Assembly: GCA_025765595.1 (NCBI GenBank)
Contig: JAIVFH010000089.1
Coordinates: 62,001-126,000 of the forward strand
Length of the DNA: 64,000 bases
Direction: 5' to 3'
Origin: Obelidium mucronatum
Taxonomy: Eukaryota > Chytridiomycota > Chytridiomycetes > Chytridiales > Chytriomycetaceae
Shown here: in pieces, positions 45,736 to 57,906 of the stretch
Position numbering within the stretch: the first letter of the stretch is position 1
Layout of the letters: every line of letters begins with the position of its first letter
Notes under the pieces: model-generated
Told to the model about the DNA's origin: nothing
What the model saw: the letters and a program-made list of their open reading frames with translations, nothing else
Databases searched by the model: none
Made by a program: the position numbers and the translations under genes

Positions 45736-48700
45736 TCAACTCGCTTTGTCCGGGAATGGGAGTGGGAATGGGAGTGGAAATAGTAACAGTAATAGCACTA
45801 GTACTGTTACTGGTGGAGCGTCAGGGGGCTCTGTTACTTGTCCACCTCCTCAGCCACAAGTTCAACCAGTGCCACAAGCATCCTCCCATGTGCACCAAAT
45901 CCCCATGAATCAATTTACTCAACAGCAACAGCAATATCTTCAACAGCAGCAGCAGCATTCTCAACAGGGGATAGTAAATCAACTTCCTCCTAGCAGCTCG
46001 TTGAAATCTGTATCCAAGCGGTTATCTGCATTTGCTCAACCGTTCATCCCAAATCCACCACTACCGCCGCCGCAGTCAAACTGCAACAATAGTATGAATA
46101 CTAATGTGCAACAATACCCTCCGCCTTTATACCATCAAAAGCATCAGCAACAACATCAACAGCAGCTACACCAGCGATATACTAATAATAACAATAGTAA
46201 TACACCCTTTGGGTCCTCTCCATCTCCTCAATATGGTGTTGGTGTTGGTGTTGGTGTTGGTGGTAGTGCTGGTGTAGGGTACAATCCCTCTCTTGCGTTT
46301 CCTTCCCTGCCAATGTTTCGGGATTCCGTTGGTGGTACTGGTGCTAGTGGAACTGGTGCTGCTGGTGGTGGCGGTGGTGGTTATTATCGTGGTTCGAGAG
46401 ATGATATGGAAGGTGTCTTTTCTGCTGCGGCTACTAAAAGTAGTAATTTTCAAAGTCGGCATTGTGAGTTTTTTTTTTTGATACCGCCGTAGGCGGTGAG
46501 TTTATACCGCCGTAGGCGGTGAATCTTCTTCTCTTTCTTTCTTCTGTATATCGCCGTAGGCGATTCTTTTTCTATCTTCTGTATACCGCCGTAGGCGGTG
46601 AATATTCTTCTTTTTCTTTCTTCTGTATATCGCCGTAGGCGATTCTTTTTCTATCTTCTGTATACCGCCGTAGGCGGTGAATATTCTTCTTTTTCTTTCT
46701 TCGGTATATCGCCGTAGGCGATTCTTTTTCTATCTTCTGTATACAATCAACGAATAATAATAATATCAAAATAGCACGGAAAAACAGAAACAATGAACTA
46801 GACTATTATTACTCTGAAGACGAAGATTTGAATGACGCAACAACAACCTCCACCAACAAGGCAAAACAAAGCATCCCGCGCTATTACTTTATGCCTGTGG
46901 GCTCCCCAACCATGAGCAGGTCGACAACGTATTCTGCATCGATACATCCGGCAGCAGCGGAAAGCGGCGCGAAGGGCGATGGGGGGGAGGAGGTGGTGGT
47001 GGAGGAGGAGGAGGAAGATCAAATGTCGATATCTTCGGAAGAAAGTGTGGAGTTTGTGTTGAACAAGGAAAGCGCGCGGTGTCTGCCCCTCTTTTTGACG
47101 AGTGGGATTGAGCAGCAGAGAAATCAAAGTCAGAATCTGCAAGGAAGGTTAAATGCCAGGTCGTTATCGGAAAGTCCAGTGAATCGTGGAGTCTTGGGAT
47201 TCAATGCTGGGGCGGCAATAGGAATGAATGGATTTGCTGTGACACAGCAACAGCAACCGCAACGGCAGCAGCAGCTGCAACAGCAACAACAACAAAACTA
47301 TAATATGCAACCTCAATATTCAATGGCTATGATGGATACACAGACGAAGCGGGCACGATCTGTATCCGCAACGTCAACGCCACCAGTAATATCGAGAACG
47401 ATAAACACGGGAGTGATTGCTCACCAACCCCAGCTTCTCCAATACCAGCAAAACCACTACCAACTTCACAATCCCCAGCAACAACAACAACAACAACAGC
47501 AACAACAACAACAGCAACAGCAACAACAGCAACACCAAACATTTAAATGGATTCCTGCACCAACTTTTGGAGCAAACAGGAAACCAGCGCCTGCAAGTGC
47601 GCAACAAACAAGTGCGACAACGACGGGAGCGAGCACCTTGAAAAGTGTTTTAACGTCGCCACTTGGTGGCAATGCATCGAGAATCGGGAGGGCGCAGCGT
47701 CGGCATAGTCATACGTTGATGCATTCACGGAATTCAAAACAGCAGCAACAGCAGCAAGGGCGACCGGGTGGTGGTAATAGTAGCAGCAACAACATCAGCG
47801 GCAGCAGCAGCGGCGGCGGCAGCAGCAGCAATAGTGGAACTCAGTTCCGGAGGTCATTGAGTATATCGGATGTGAAAACGAGTGGAGGGGTTTTGAAAGC
47901 GATTGATGGGACTGTTTTGAGTGCGCTTGCGAGTATGAGTTTGCGGTCTGTTTCACCAAGCAAAGGGGTTACTTGTGAAGAAGGGGGGTCACCAAAGAAT
48001 GGAGGGGCTGGTGAGACTGGAATACAAGATGGGTCTGTTTCTGGAGGTGGTGTTGTAGCAGCGGCGGCGGTGGTTTCGACGAGGCCGACGCTGACAATGT
48101 TGGATTTCCAGTCTTGTATTCCGCCGACGGCGCGGTTTGAGTTTTCGAAGCGGTATTATATGGATTTGGAGATCCCGTCTTTGTATCAGCAGCAGGTTGG
48201 AGGGGCGTGGGGTGGTGGTGGTGGTGTGATTCGGTATCGTAAGACTGCGCAGGTTCGGAGAGGGAGAGCCATGGGGCGGTCTCTTGCCGGTGGTGGTGGT
48301 GGTGGTGGTGCCGCTGTTGCTGCGGTGGCGGGCGCTGTGGGTGTTGGACCAGCGGCTCCTGCTGGTGTTGTTGCTTCTATGACGACTAGTGGTGTTGCTG
48401 GTACTGTGGCTAGTCATGTGGGTGGTACTCCTGTGGGTCAAAATGAGTTGGCGGGGCGAGATCAAGATATGATGCTTGTTCGAACTGCATCTGAGCCGTC
48501 TTTGTTGCGGCGGGCGGCTGCAGCTGCGGCTGCAGCTGCTGCCGGTGGCGATGATAAAACGACGCCGCAAGTGGCAAGGTTGGAATCTTTTTCAAACAGC
48601 GCTAGTGTTTTTTCTGGTGGTGGTGGTGGCAGTGGTGGCATATGTGAGGACCCTGAATCATTTTTGTTTAGTCCGTGTTCTCTTGTTGGGGGAAATACGT

Positions 48701-49127
48701 TGAGTACAGCCACGTCGTCTCCAGGGTCTTGTTCTGGACATTTGGAATTTGAAGCTTGTGGTGCTGGTGGTGCTGGTGCTGCTGGTGGTGCTGCTGGTGG
48801 TGGTAATATTAGTGCTCCTAGCGGTTCATTTTTTGGGTTCAGGAATCGAAGGGAAGATACCTTGGTGGATGGAGTTGAGTGTATGTCGTTGGACGACGTT
48901 GTTGTCGAAAGCGATGTAGAAGGAGGGTTACCGCAGCCTGTGAAGGGATTATTTGGAAGCTTGATGGAACGTGGCGGCGGTGCAGGTATGGGTGTAAACC
49001 CATTATTATTTTTTTTTATGTGAACTAATTTTTTCTCCCTTTTTTTTTTGTTCCACATTTGTTAGACACAACCAATTCTGCTTCTGTTGTTGCTCAACAT
49101 GTACTCTTTGGCACCGCGAACTCCTGA
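45050..49127 (+). CDS. Large low-complexity Gln/Gly/Ser-rich protein, unknown function
   Basis: Three exons: 45050-46463, 46775-48985, 49066-49127; 1228 aa, frame kept across both introns. Gln runs (about 45678-45735 and 47478-47533), Gly runs, Ser runs and Ala runs cover much of it. Segments with normal composition, likely the functional ones, are MAEFFGSGTLNSAAGRVLSY, RKNRNNELDYYYSEDEDLN, KQSIPRYYFMPVGSPTMSR, FRRSLSISDVKTSGG, LTMLDFQSCIPPTARFEFSK and VECMSLDDVVVESDVEGG. No known domain is recognised. Many S-P and R-S-x-S sites suggest regulation by kinases. Exon 1 is GC-rich in its first 600 bp. Intron 1 (311 nt) is made almost entirely of GC palindromes. It could be a disordered RNA-binding or signalling scaffold; I cannot say which. 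Confidence 0.78.
46481..46730. repeat. Intronic palindrome array with alternating compensated arms (array C)
   Basis: Hairpins with loop GTA alternate between two arm types: ACCGCC/GGCGGT and ATCGCC/GGCGAT. The linkers are pyrimidine-rich (gaatattcttctttttctttcttctgta and ttctttttctatcttctgta in turn), giving a higher-order period near 80 bp repeated about three times. The first two ACCGCC copies are separated by 8 nt. The array fills intron 1 (46464-46774) of the low-complexity protein gene, leaving only the donor GTGAGT and about 45 nt ahead of the acceptor AAATAG. Compare arrays at 1-300 and 13470-13781. Confidence 0.92.
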
Positions 49128-49736
49128 GTTTAGAAGTCAATCATTTTTTTTGCTGTATTAGTTGGAAGTAGATATCTCTTTAGTTAATGGCGCAGATCCA
49201 ATCTTGTATTTTGCCCCCCCTCCCCTAGCTCCCATCGTTATTTTCACTCACATACATATACACCTTCCGTATCTTTTTCGGCCATTGGCGCTATATTATT
49301 ATTTTAGATTTGGAGTTTTTTTTTTGATTTTTTTTTTTTTTGAAGTTTTGCCTTTTTTTCTGCTAAATGTGAAACCACTCTGAACCTGAAGGAAAAAAAA
49401 AAACGGCAAAAAAACCCGTCATAAATAGAAAATGTTTTGTGTATTATATTCCAAGTTGGTATACTTTGGTGTAAAGAGGTGGATTCTTAGTCTAAGCAGG
49501 ATATATATGGTGTTGGTTAACGAAGCCGATTCTCGGCGCTCTTTTTTGCAAGGCTTGTTGTCAATTCCGTTGGTGAGACAAGGGGTGCACGGATTTTTCT
49601 GGTGGTGAATATAGATTTTTTCCCCAAAGACCCGCCAACTTCCAATTCAGAAAAACCAGGCTGGAATGTCCGCCCGCCCAGTGAAAAAAAAGGAAGAGAA
49701 AAAAAGTACCCTTGAAAAACAAAGCGCTGTGATAGA
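49128..49736. other. Intergenic, T-rich 3' flank and promoter
   Basis: A 609-bp gap between two genes on the same strand. It holds T runs at 49317-49343 and A runs near 49393, and no frame with coding character. The second half presumably carries the promoter of the next gene. I see no repeat shared with other parts of the window. Confidence 0.45.
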
Positions 49737-51278
49737 ATGAGGATTCCCGAACAGCAACAACAGCAACTGCACCGCCGCGGAGGCCCAGCTACAGCCACTT
49801 CAAACAAGCCTGGCGGCGCCGCATCGCGTTCTCTACCCGGGCAAGCAGCAACTTCTACGGCCAATAGCAATGCTGCCACCGGTGGTGGGGGTGGTAACAG
49901 CGGCGGGGCAGTCGCGTCTCCAAACGGAACTGGTATTCCTGTAGCAATCCCCGAACCAATTGTTTCTACAGCCGGCACAATTAAAGTGATTCGCACACTT
50001 CCACCGTCACCTACCACCAACTTGCAACAACCAGCGAGTCCACAAAGAAGTATCATGCCAACAGGTTCTGGTAATGGTGTTGCAAACCAGACTGCGAACA
50101 CCACGCTGCCAACGGCAACAATAATCTTTATTGTTCTTGGAGCTATTCTTGGGTCCCTTGTTTTGCTGGTGTGCGCTGTGAAGGTGCGCCAGCTTGTGGC
50201 GGCTCGTTATCGCAAGTATGGTGGCGGCGGCCGCGGTAATGGTGACGCGAGGAATTACCATCGAGCAGAGAATTTGCATAACCGAAACAGTTCGAGTGCA
50301 AGTTGTGACTATGGGTCGCTTCGGAACTTGACGGTGAAGGGTGGACTTGGGGGGTCTGTAAATCCAGGAAATGGGTGTGATGGTGATGGGTTTTCGTTTG
50401 TGAGTAGGGATAGTCGGTCGCGTAAGTCGATGGTTGTTCCGCGGTTGGGGGATGAGGAAGGTGGTGATGGACATCATTTCCCTTCGCATTACTTTGGGCA
50501 GCAGCAGCAGCAACAACAAGTGGAAGATAGACCGTATGATACAATTAGTATTGAGTCGAGCGTGAAGCAGCAGTTTAGTCCGCCACCAGCTGCTCTTCCA
50601 TCCCATATTGCGTTGCACCACGCGCGACAGCCACGACTGAGTGAAGGGTCACTTCAAGATTTGTATACTCTCCCAAGGGAGCCACCTAAAGTTTTGCAAC
50701 GCGATGGAACAATTGGGGTTACTCCCGTTGGTGCTGCAGTGGCAGCTGAGGCTGCTGGTCCTGGCCAAGAAATGCATCGTGAAAGTCGACAGAGGTTTCC
50801 TTTACATGTACCTAGTGCGGAAACTGTGGCGCATGCGTTTTTGATGTTGAATGATGAGACTTGTGGTGCGACAAGTGCCAATAGCAGCGGGGGTGCTGGT
50901 GCACGTACGACTAGTATGAGTGAAAGTGTTTCTGGTATGAAGGAGCGAGAGGTTGAGGAGCTGCACCGGCAACATTTGGTGGTGCTTACATCACCTTACT
51001 CTCGCTCACGTACATCAGCCAGTTGGAAGTCACCTGTGATGGCGATGGTGGCAGAAGAAGATGGGAGTGGAATTAGTAGTGATGGTGGTTATGCGAGTCC
51101 CCCTTCTGTTGCATCGTCTGGGTTAGTGGCACGGAATGAGTTGATGGATATGTATGCTGGACGAGGCAGTTCACGAATTTCTTGTGAGAGAGTAGCTCCG
51201 AAGTGGAGTGATGTTGCGCATGCGAACGTGGCGGTTGTGAATGGTGGGGGGCTTGCTGGCGAGAAGGTTGTATTGTGA
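49737..51278 (+). CDS. Single-pass membrane protein with long Ser-rich cytoplasmic tail, unknown function
   Basis: One open frame, 513 aa, from ATG 49737 (MRIPEQQQQQLHRRG). The first 120 residues are Ala/Gly/Thr/Asn-rich without a classical signal peptide, then a membrane helix (ATIIFIVLGAILGSLVLLVC) and a basic stop-transfer stretch (KVRQLVAARYRKYGGG). The tail of about 360 residues has RDSRSRKSM (basophilic kinase sites), short Gln runs, LSEGSLQDLYTLPREPP and many SxS and SP sites. No enzyme signature. The arrangement recalls mucin-like stress sensors (Ser/Thr-rich outside, one helix, signalling tail), but the outside part is short. An upstream exon with a signal peptide cannot be excluded. 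Confidence 0.68.
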   Translation: MRIPEQQQQQLHRRGGPATATSNKPGGAASRSLPGQAATSTANSNAATGGGGGNSGGAVASPNGTGIPVAIPEPIVSTAGTIKVIRTLPPSPTTNLQQPASPQRSIMPTGSGNGVANQTANTTLPTATIIFIVLGAILGSLVLLVCAVKVRQLVAARYRKYGGGGRGNGDARNYHRAENLHNRNSSSASCDYGSLRNLTVKGGLGGSVNPGNGCDGDGFSFVSRDSRSRKSMVVPRLGDEEGGDGHHFPSHYFGQQQQQQQVEDRPYDTISIESSVKQQFSPPPAALPSHIALHHARQPRLSEGSLQDLYTLPREPPKVLQRDGTIGVTPVGAAVAAEAAGPGQEMHRESRQRFPLHVPSAETVAHAFLMLNDETCGATSANSSGGAGARTTSMSESVSGMKEREVEELHRQHLVVLTSPYSRSRTSASWKSPVMAMVAEEDGSGISSDGGYASPPSVASSGLVARNELMDMYAGRGSSRISCERVAPKWSDVAHANVAVVNGGGLAGEKVVL

Positions 51279-51445
51279 GAAGGAGTGTTTCTCGAGTGTT
51301 TTTTGTTTTACTGTTTTTTGCATTGTGCCTATTTATTGAGCGTCTCTTTTGTAGTTGAATACTGTATTTATGCTGTCCACTGAATCTGTTTGTGATTATT
51401 GTTGTAGACACGTTCCAATTTCCAGTTTTTTCACCACAAACACAA

Positions 51446-52923
51446 ATGGCCACTGCCGCTGTCCCCGAGAAGAAGGTGCGCCTGCAACGCTCCCCCGGCG
51501 ATCGCCGCTGTTCTAACGCTGCTTTCCTTTGGCCGATCGCTAGGTTGCCCTGACTGGCTACGTTGGTTTTGACAGCATCACCTCCCAAATTGAGAAGAAG
51601 CTGCTCAAGCGGGGCTTTGCCTTTAACCTGATGGTCGTTGGTGAGTAGCCAGGCGGAGAGCCAGAGAGGGGTTGGAGGAGTGCATGCAGGCGATCAGAGG
51701 GGAAGGGGTGGGGAAGGGGCAGGAGGGAGATAGGGTGATGGGATGAGACGCAACTTTCTAATCTGAACCTTCTTACCACCGCAACGCCAAAGGCCGCTCT
51801 GGACTTGGAAAGTCAACTCTGGTCAACACTCTCTTTGCATCGCATCTGATTGACTCCAAGGGACTGCTCAAGACCAACGAAAGTGGCCAACCACTGCAAA
51901 CAACCGAGATCCAAAGTGTTTCACACGGTACTGTTCTTGTCTTACTCTTCTCTTCTCTTCTTTCGCTGATCATTGTTTTGAATGCAGTTATTGAGGAAAA
52001 CGGGGTCCGTCTTAAGCTTACCGTCACCGACACTCCTGGATACGGTGACCAAGTCAACAACGACAAGTGCTGGGAGCCTGTCACCAAATACATCAAGGAT
52101 CAATACTCTGTGTACCTGAGAAAAGAGCTTACGCCAACTAGAGACAGACGGATCACAGACACTAGAGTCCACGCCGTTTTGTTCTTTATCGCCCCCACTG
52201 GCCATGCGTACGTATACACATATATACATACAACACCGACTTATTTTTTTTTTAAACTTGCTCCCTGCTGACTTTAAAAAAACAACAGATTGACCCCATT
52301 GGACATTACCGTAATGCGCCGCATTTCCGAAATTGCCAACGTCATTCCAGTCATTGCCAAATCCGACTCACTCACATTGGAAGAACGTAATGCATTCAAA
52401 AAGAGAATCAAGGAAGAAATTGAGTTCCACGGAATCAGAACTTTCCCATACGCTGACGTTTTTGTGGATGACGAGCCATCTGCCTCTGCTGCTGGTTTGA
52501 CTGATGAAGAGAGAGAGGAAAGACAGTTGTTGAATGCTGTTCGGGATGTTATTCCATTCGCTGTTGTTGGAAGCGAGAGAAATGTTGTTGTTGATGGAAA
52601 GGTTTGATTTACTGATTTGTTTGTGACCTCTTTTTTAATCATGTATTTCTATCTGTTCCTAGGCTGTTAGAGGTCGTAGAACTCGTTGGGGAGTCATCAA
52701 TGGTAAAAAAATCTCTTTTGACTGTTTGGTGGTGAAAAATTCATTTACACGCTCCTCAAAAAAAATGATAGTTGAGAACGAAGAACACTGCGAATTCATT
52801 GCCCTGCGTAACTTCTTGACCCGTACTCACTTGCAAGACTTGATTGACGTTACATCCATGATCCATTACGAAGGATTCAGAACTAAGCAATTGTTGGCGT
52901 TAAAGGAGGCTACTGGTCACTGA
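51446..52923 (+). CDS. CDC10: Septin, CDC10-like
   Basis: Seven exons: 51446-51475, 51544-51640, 51793-51927, 51988-52207, 52289-52601, 52663-52702, 52772-52923; 328 aa, near the 322 aa of yeast Cdc10. GTPase motifs: GRSGLGKST (P-loop), TVTDTPGYGD (G3), PVIAKSD (G4). The septin-specific stretches GYVGFDSITSQIEKKLL before the P-loop and RRTRWGVINVENEEHCEF with FEGFRT-like YEGFRTKQL are present. There is no C-terminal coiled coil, as in Cdc10, which occupies the centre of the septin hetero-octamer. Septins form rings and filaments at division sites; in chytrids they are seen on germ tubes, rhizoids and sporangium cleavage planes. The first exon is only 30 nt. Confidence 0.95.
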
Positions 52924-55572
<2,649 letters not shown>

Positions 55573-55740
55573 TGGTCCAACATCAACAGCAAAACAACAA
55601 CACCAAAAAAAAACCCGAATCAACCAAAAAAAAAAACGCATTTATTTATTTTCAAGGCAGAAACAGTTTTATTTACACGAAAAACAGAAGTAACTTGGTT
55701 GGATAATAACAACAATTAAAATGGGCTTAATCATTTGATT

Positions 55741-56615
55741 TTAAAACCTCGACGCGCTATTATCATAAGAGTTCCAATAATCGTCATCATCGTCGTCGCT
55801 GTCCTCCTTGTCGTTTAAGTTATCCTTAGACGGGGCTTGTTCAAACAGCCCCTGTTTCACATCGGCCACCAAGTACGAGTCCCAGTACGCCTGGTCTTCG
55901 CCTGACGCCGTTGCAACGGACCGTGTTTCCCCCGCCTGCTGCTCGCGTTCCCACGCAGCAAGTGCTTGTTCGGGTGAGTCACACCACTTTGTTTTCTCGA
56001 TTTTGTCCCAGTCGGCCACGATGCGGATGTCGTGGTAGCACCTGTTTAGAGTACGAGTAGAGTACGAGTAGAGTACGAGTAAGGGTACGAGCAAGAGCAA
56101 GATTAAGAGTCAGAGCACAAGTCAAAGCACAAAGAATGCAAACCATTGGTCCGTCGCCTTCAGCAGCACAACCAGCCCCGTTGAGCCCGCACCCGCACCC
56201 GCACCCGCCAGCGCAAACGGCACGGCGGCGTGCAGCGTGTCCGCATCGAGGCGCCGGAAGCGCGGCCGCCGCGCCAGCTGCCCGCCGCGGCGCGCAACGG
56301 CGGCGGCCGCAAGCCGCACTTCCTCGACTTCGGCCGGCGCGCGCGCGCCCCACAGCTGTTTGGTTGTTTGGTTGTTTGGTTGGTTGTTTGGTTGGTTGCC
56401 AAGTCAAGTCAGGTCAAGTCAGGTCAGGGCCGCCTTACAAACAGCGCGAGCTCGTCCCCAATGCTGCCGCCTAGCGCAAGCACGCGCTCCACCACGTACA
56501 CCGACGCCAGCGTCTGCAACCCCAAGTAGTCGCCCGCATCAATCAGCGCAAGGCTCAGCGCCGCCACATCTGCTGGCTGCGAGTGGAACTTGTTGCCAGG
56601 TCCATGTGCCACCAT
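55741..56615 (-). CDS. Hypothetical acidic-tailed protein, 229 aa
   Basis: Three exons: 56615-56439, 56355-56144, 56041-55741; frame kept, 229 aa. It begins MVAHGPGNKFHSQPADVAAL, continues with a helical segment (LASVYVVERVLALGGSIGDE), a GC-rich exon encoding an Ala/Arg/Gly-rich stretch (GARAPAEVEEVRLAAAAVA), then WCYHDIRIVADWDKIEKTKW, and ends with EDQAYWDSYLVADV and an acidic tail (EDSDDDDDDYWNSYD). The two YW(D/N)SY repeats are striking. No family is recognised. The intron between exons 1 and 2 carries repeats of (gt)caggtcaa/gttgtttggttg type and the next intron carries (c)gagtagagta repeats. It converges on the CDKL gene, with 168 bp between the stops. Confidence 0.62.
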
Positions 56616-56718
56616 TTACAGTAAAAATATTAATAGCACCAGAAACCAAAAGAAACTTATATTATTATTTAACTCCGTTACTAAGTACAAAAAAGAATCA
56701 GATAAAGAGCTAGATTTA

Positions 56719-57444
56719 TCATCCATGGTTTAATAACCCTAGAAGATCCAGTTCGCTAAAGTCAGGATCAAACTTTTGTACTTGTTTCACCAAGTCCGCC
56801 ACCGTTTGCTCAAGCTGGTTTATCCGCTGATTTCGATTCTCCCTGCATTTTCGCTGGGCAAGCCTATTCTGCAGTTTTCGTCGTGCGGCTGGTGTTAAAT
56901 CTTGCATTGATGCTGCATCAAATTCATCTTGTTCATCGTCATCATCATCATCTTTGATTGAAACGGACGGTGGTGGTGCTGGTACGAGTAGTAGTGACTG
57001 TGTCTGTGTCTGATCTGCTGGGGCAGCCACAGCTTGAACTCGTTGATTTTCAATGATGATGGGCAATGATGATGCCGATGAGCCCCCCTGTGTCTGAGTC
57101 TGATGTAATTGTGATTGCGGTAATGCCTCTTCTTCTTCGCTATTCACCAAGTGAGATAGATGCATGAGATTGGCAGGTTTCTGAGGTGGCTGTGTTTCAG
57201 ATGTGGGGGGCAGTCCTGCTGACAAACCGACAGGTGTACTGGTAGAAGGACCTGGCGCCCTTTGCCGAATGAGTTGTTGCAAATAGAGAACTTGATCTTC
57301 AAGGACTTGAAGTCGCTGCTTTTTTCGTTGTTGATGGGCTTGTTGGGCGACTCGATTGCGTTCAGCTTTCTCATTCTTGGTCAGCTTTCGCTTTCCTCTT
57401 CCCTTGCCAGAAGAACTAGATGCTGTAGAGCCCCGATGATCCAT
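56719..57444 (-). CDS. Transcription factor with two bZIP-like regions
   Basis: One exon, 241 aa, from ATG 57444 (MDHRGSTASS). N-terminal region: KLTKNEKAERNRVAQQAHQQ then a short zipper (LQVLEDQVLYLQQLIRQ). A linker of about 110 residues rich in Gln, Pro and acidic residues follows. C-terminal region: RKLQNRLAQRKCRENRNQRI then a zipper (INQLEQTVADLVKQVQ) and the end ELDLLGLLNHG. The second basic region has the complete N-x-x-A-(A/Q)-x-x-C/S-R core of Pap1/Yap-like bZIPs. The first has Gln where the invariant Arg belongs (NRVAQQAHQ). It is transcribed away from the WOPR gene, sharing a 462-bp promoter. Fungal Yap-type factors answer oxidative stress; which genes this one controls is unknown. 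Confidence 0.88.
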   Translation of the reverse strand: MDHRGSTASSSSGKGRGKRKLTKNEKAERNRVAQQAHQQRKKQRLQVLEDQVLYLQQLIRQRAPGPSTSTPVGLSAGLPPTSETQPPQKPANLMHLSHLVNSEEEEALPQSQLHQTQTQGGSSASSLPIIIENQRVQAVAAPADQTQTQSLLLVPAPPPSVSIKDDDDDDEQDEFDAASMQDLTPAARRKLQNRLAQRKCRENRNQRINQLEQTVADLVKQVQKFDPDFSELDLLGLLNHG

Positions 57445-57532
57445 ATTTGTGCGTGCAGTAGTAGGAATAGGACAGGCCGTTTGCTGACTGTGATTGGGTT
57501 TGCCTTGATTCGGTCTTTTTAGTTAATTTTGT

Positions 57533-57793
57533 GTTTCAAAACGACAAGTGTTTCAATTCATCGTCAATGAACCATTGCGCGTTTCAGAAGCAACTGGTTG
57601 ACTATTTCCTTACAGTAATCAGATTTTTTTTTGTTGGTTGGTGGTATTAAGGGGGTGGTGATGAAATCGCATGTTTCAAAAAACAGGATCGCTCATCTTT
57701 TCGTTTTTCGGTTTTTCTGAAACGCGTGAAACAAATCCTTACAAAAAGTAGACAAAATAATCCAATGCGAAACAAACCTGAAACTTTGTTTCA
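57533..57793. promoter_or_regulatory. Cluster of eight TGAAAC/GTTTCA elements in the bZIP-WOPR divergent promoter
   Basis: GTTTCA at 57533, 57550, 57581, 57673 and 57788; TGAAAC at 57718, 57727 and 57779. That is eight copies of one hexamer in 261 bp, both orientations, where chance would give well under one. The two at 57718 and 57727 flank the palindrome ACGCGT. The same hexamer forms the periodic array 5' of GATA-a. The core matches the yeast pheromone response element (TGAAACA), but the bound factor here is unknown. Confidence 0.6.
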
Positions 57794-57906
57794 TGTGCCG
57801 CCCGCAAACCAGAGAAAAAAAAATCACCCCCCACCCTCAAATACCGCAACATTTCCCCCCCTCACTTTCTGACAAAAAACACAATTATACCAAAACTCCC
57901 CAAATC

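Noticed and set aside
45257..45739. Leu-rich 160-aa open frame opposite the Gln-rich exon
   Set aside because: Antisense of CAA/CAG repeats always reads Leu or Cys runs; no independent support.
46572..46793. A 73-aa gene on the - strand in array C
   Set aside because: Pure translation of the palindrome array with its T-rich linkers.
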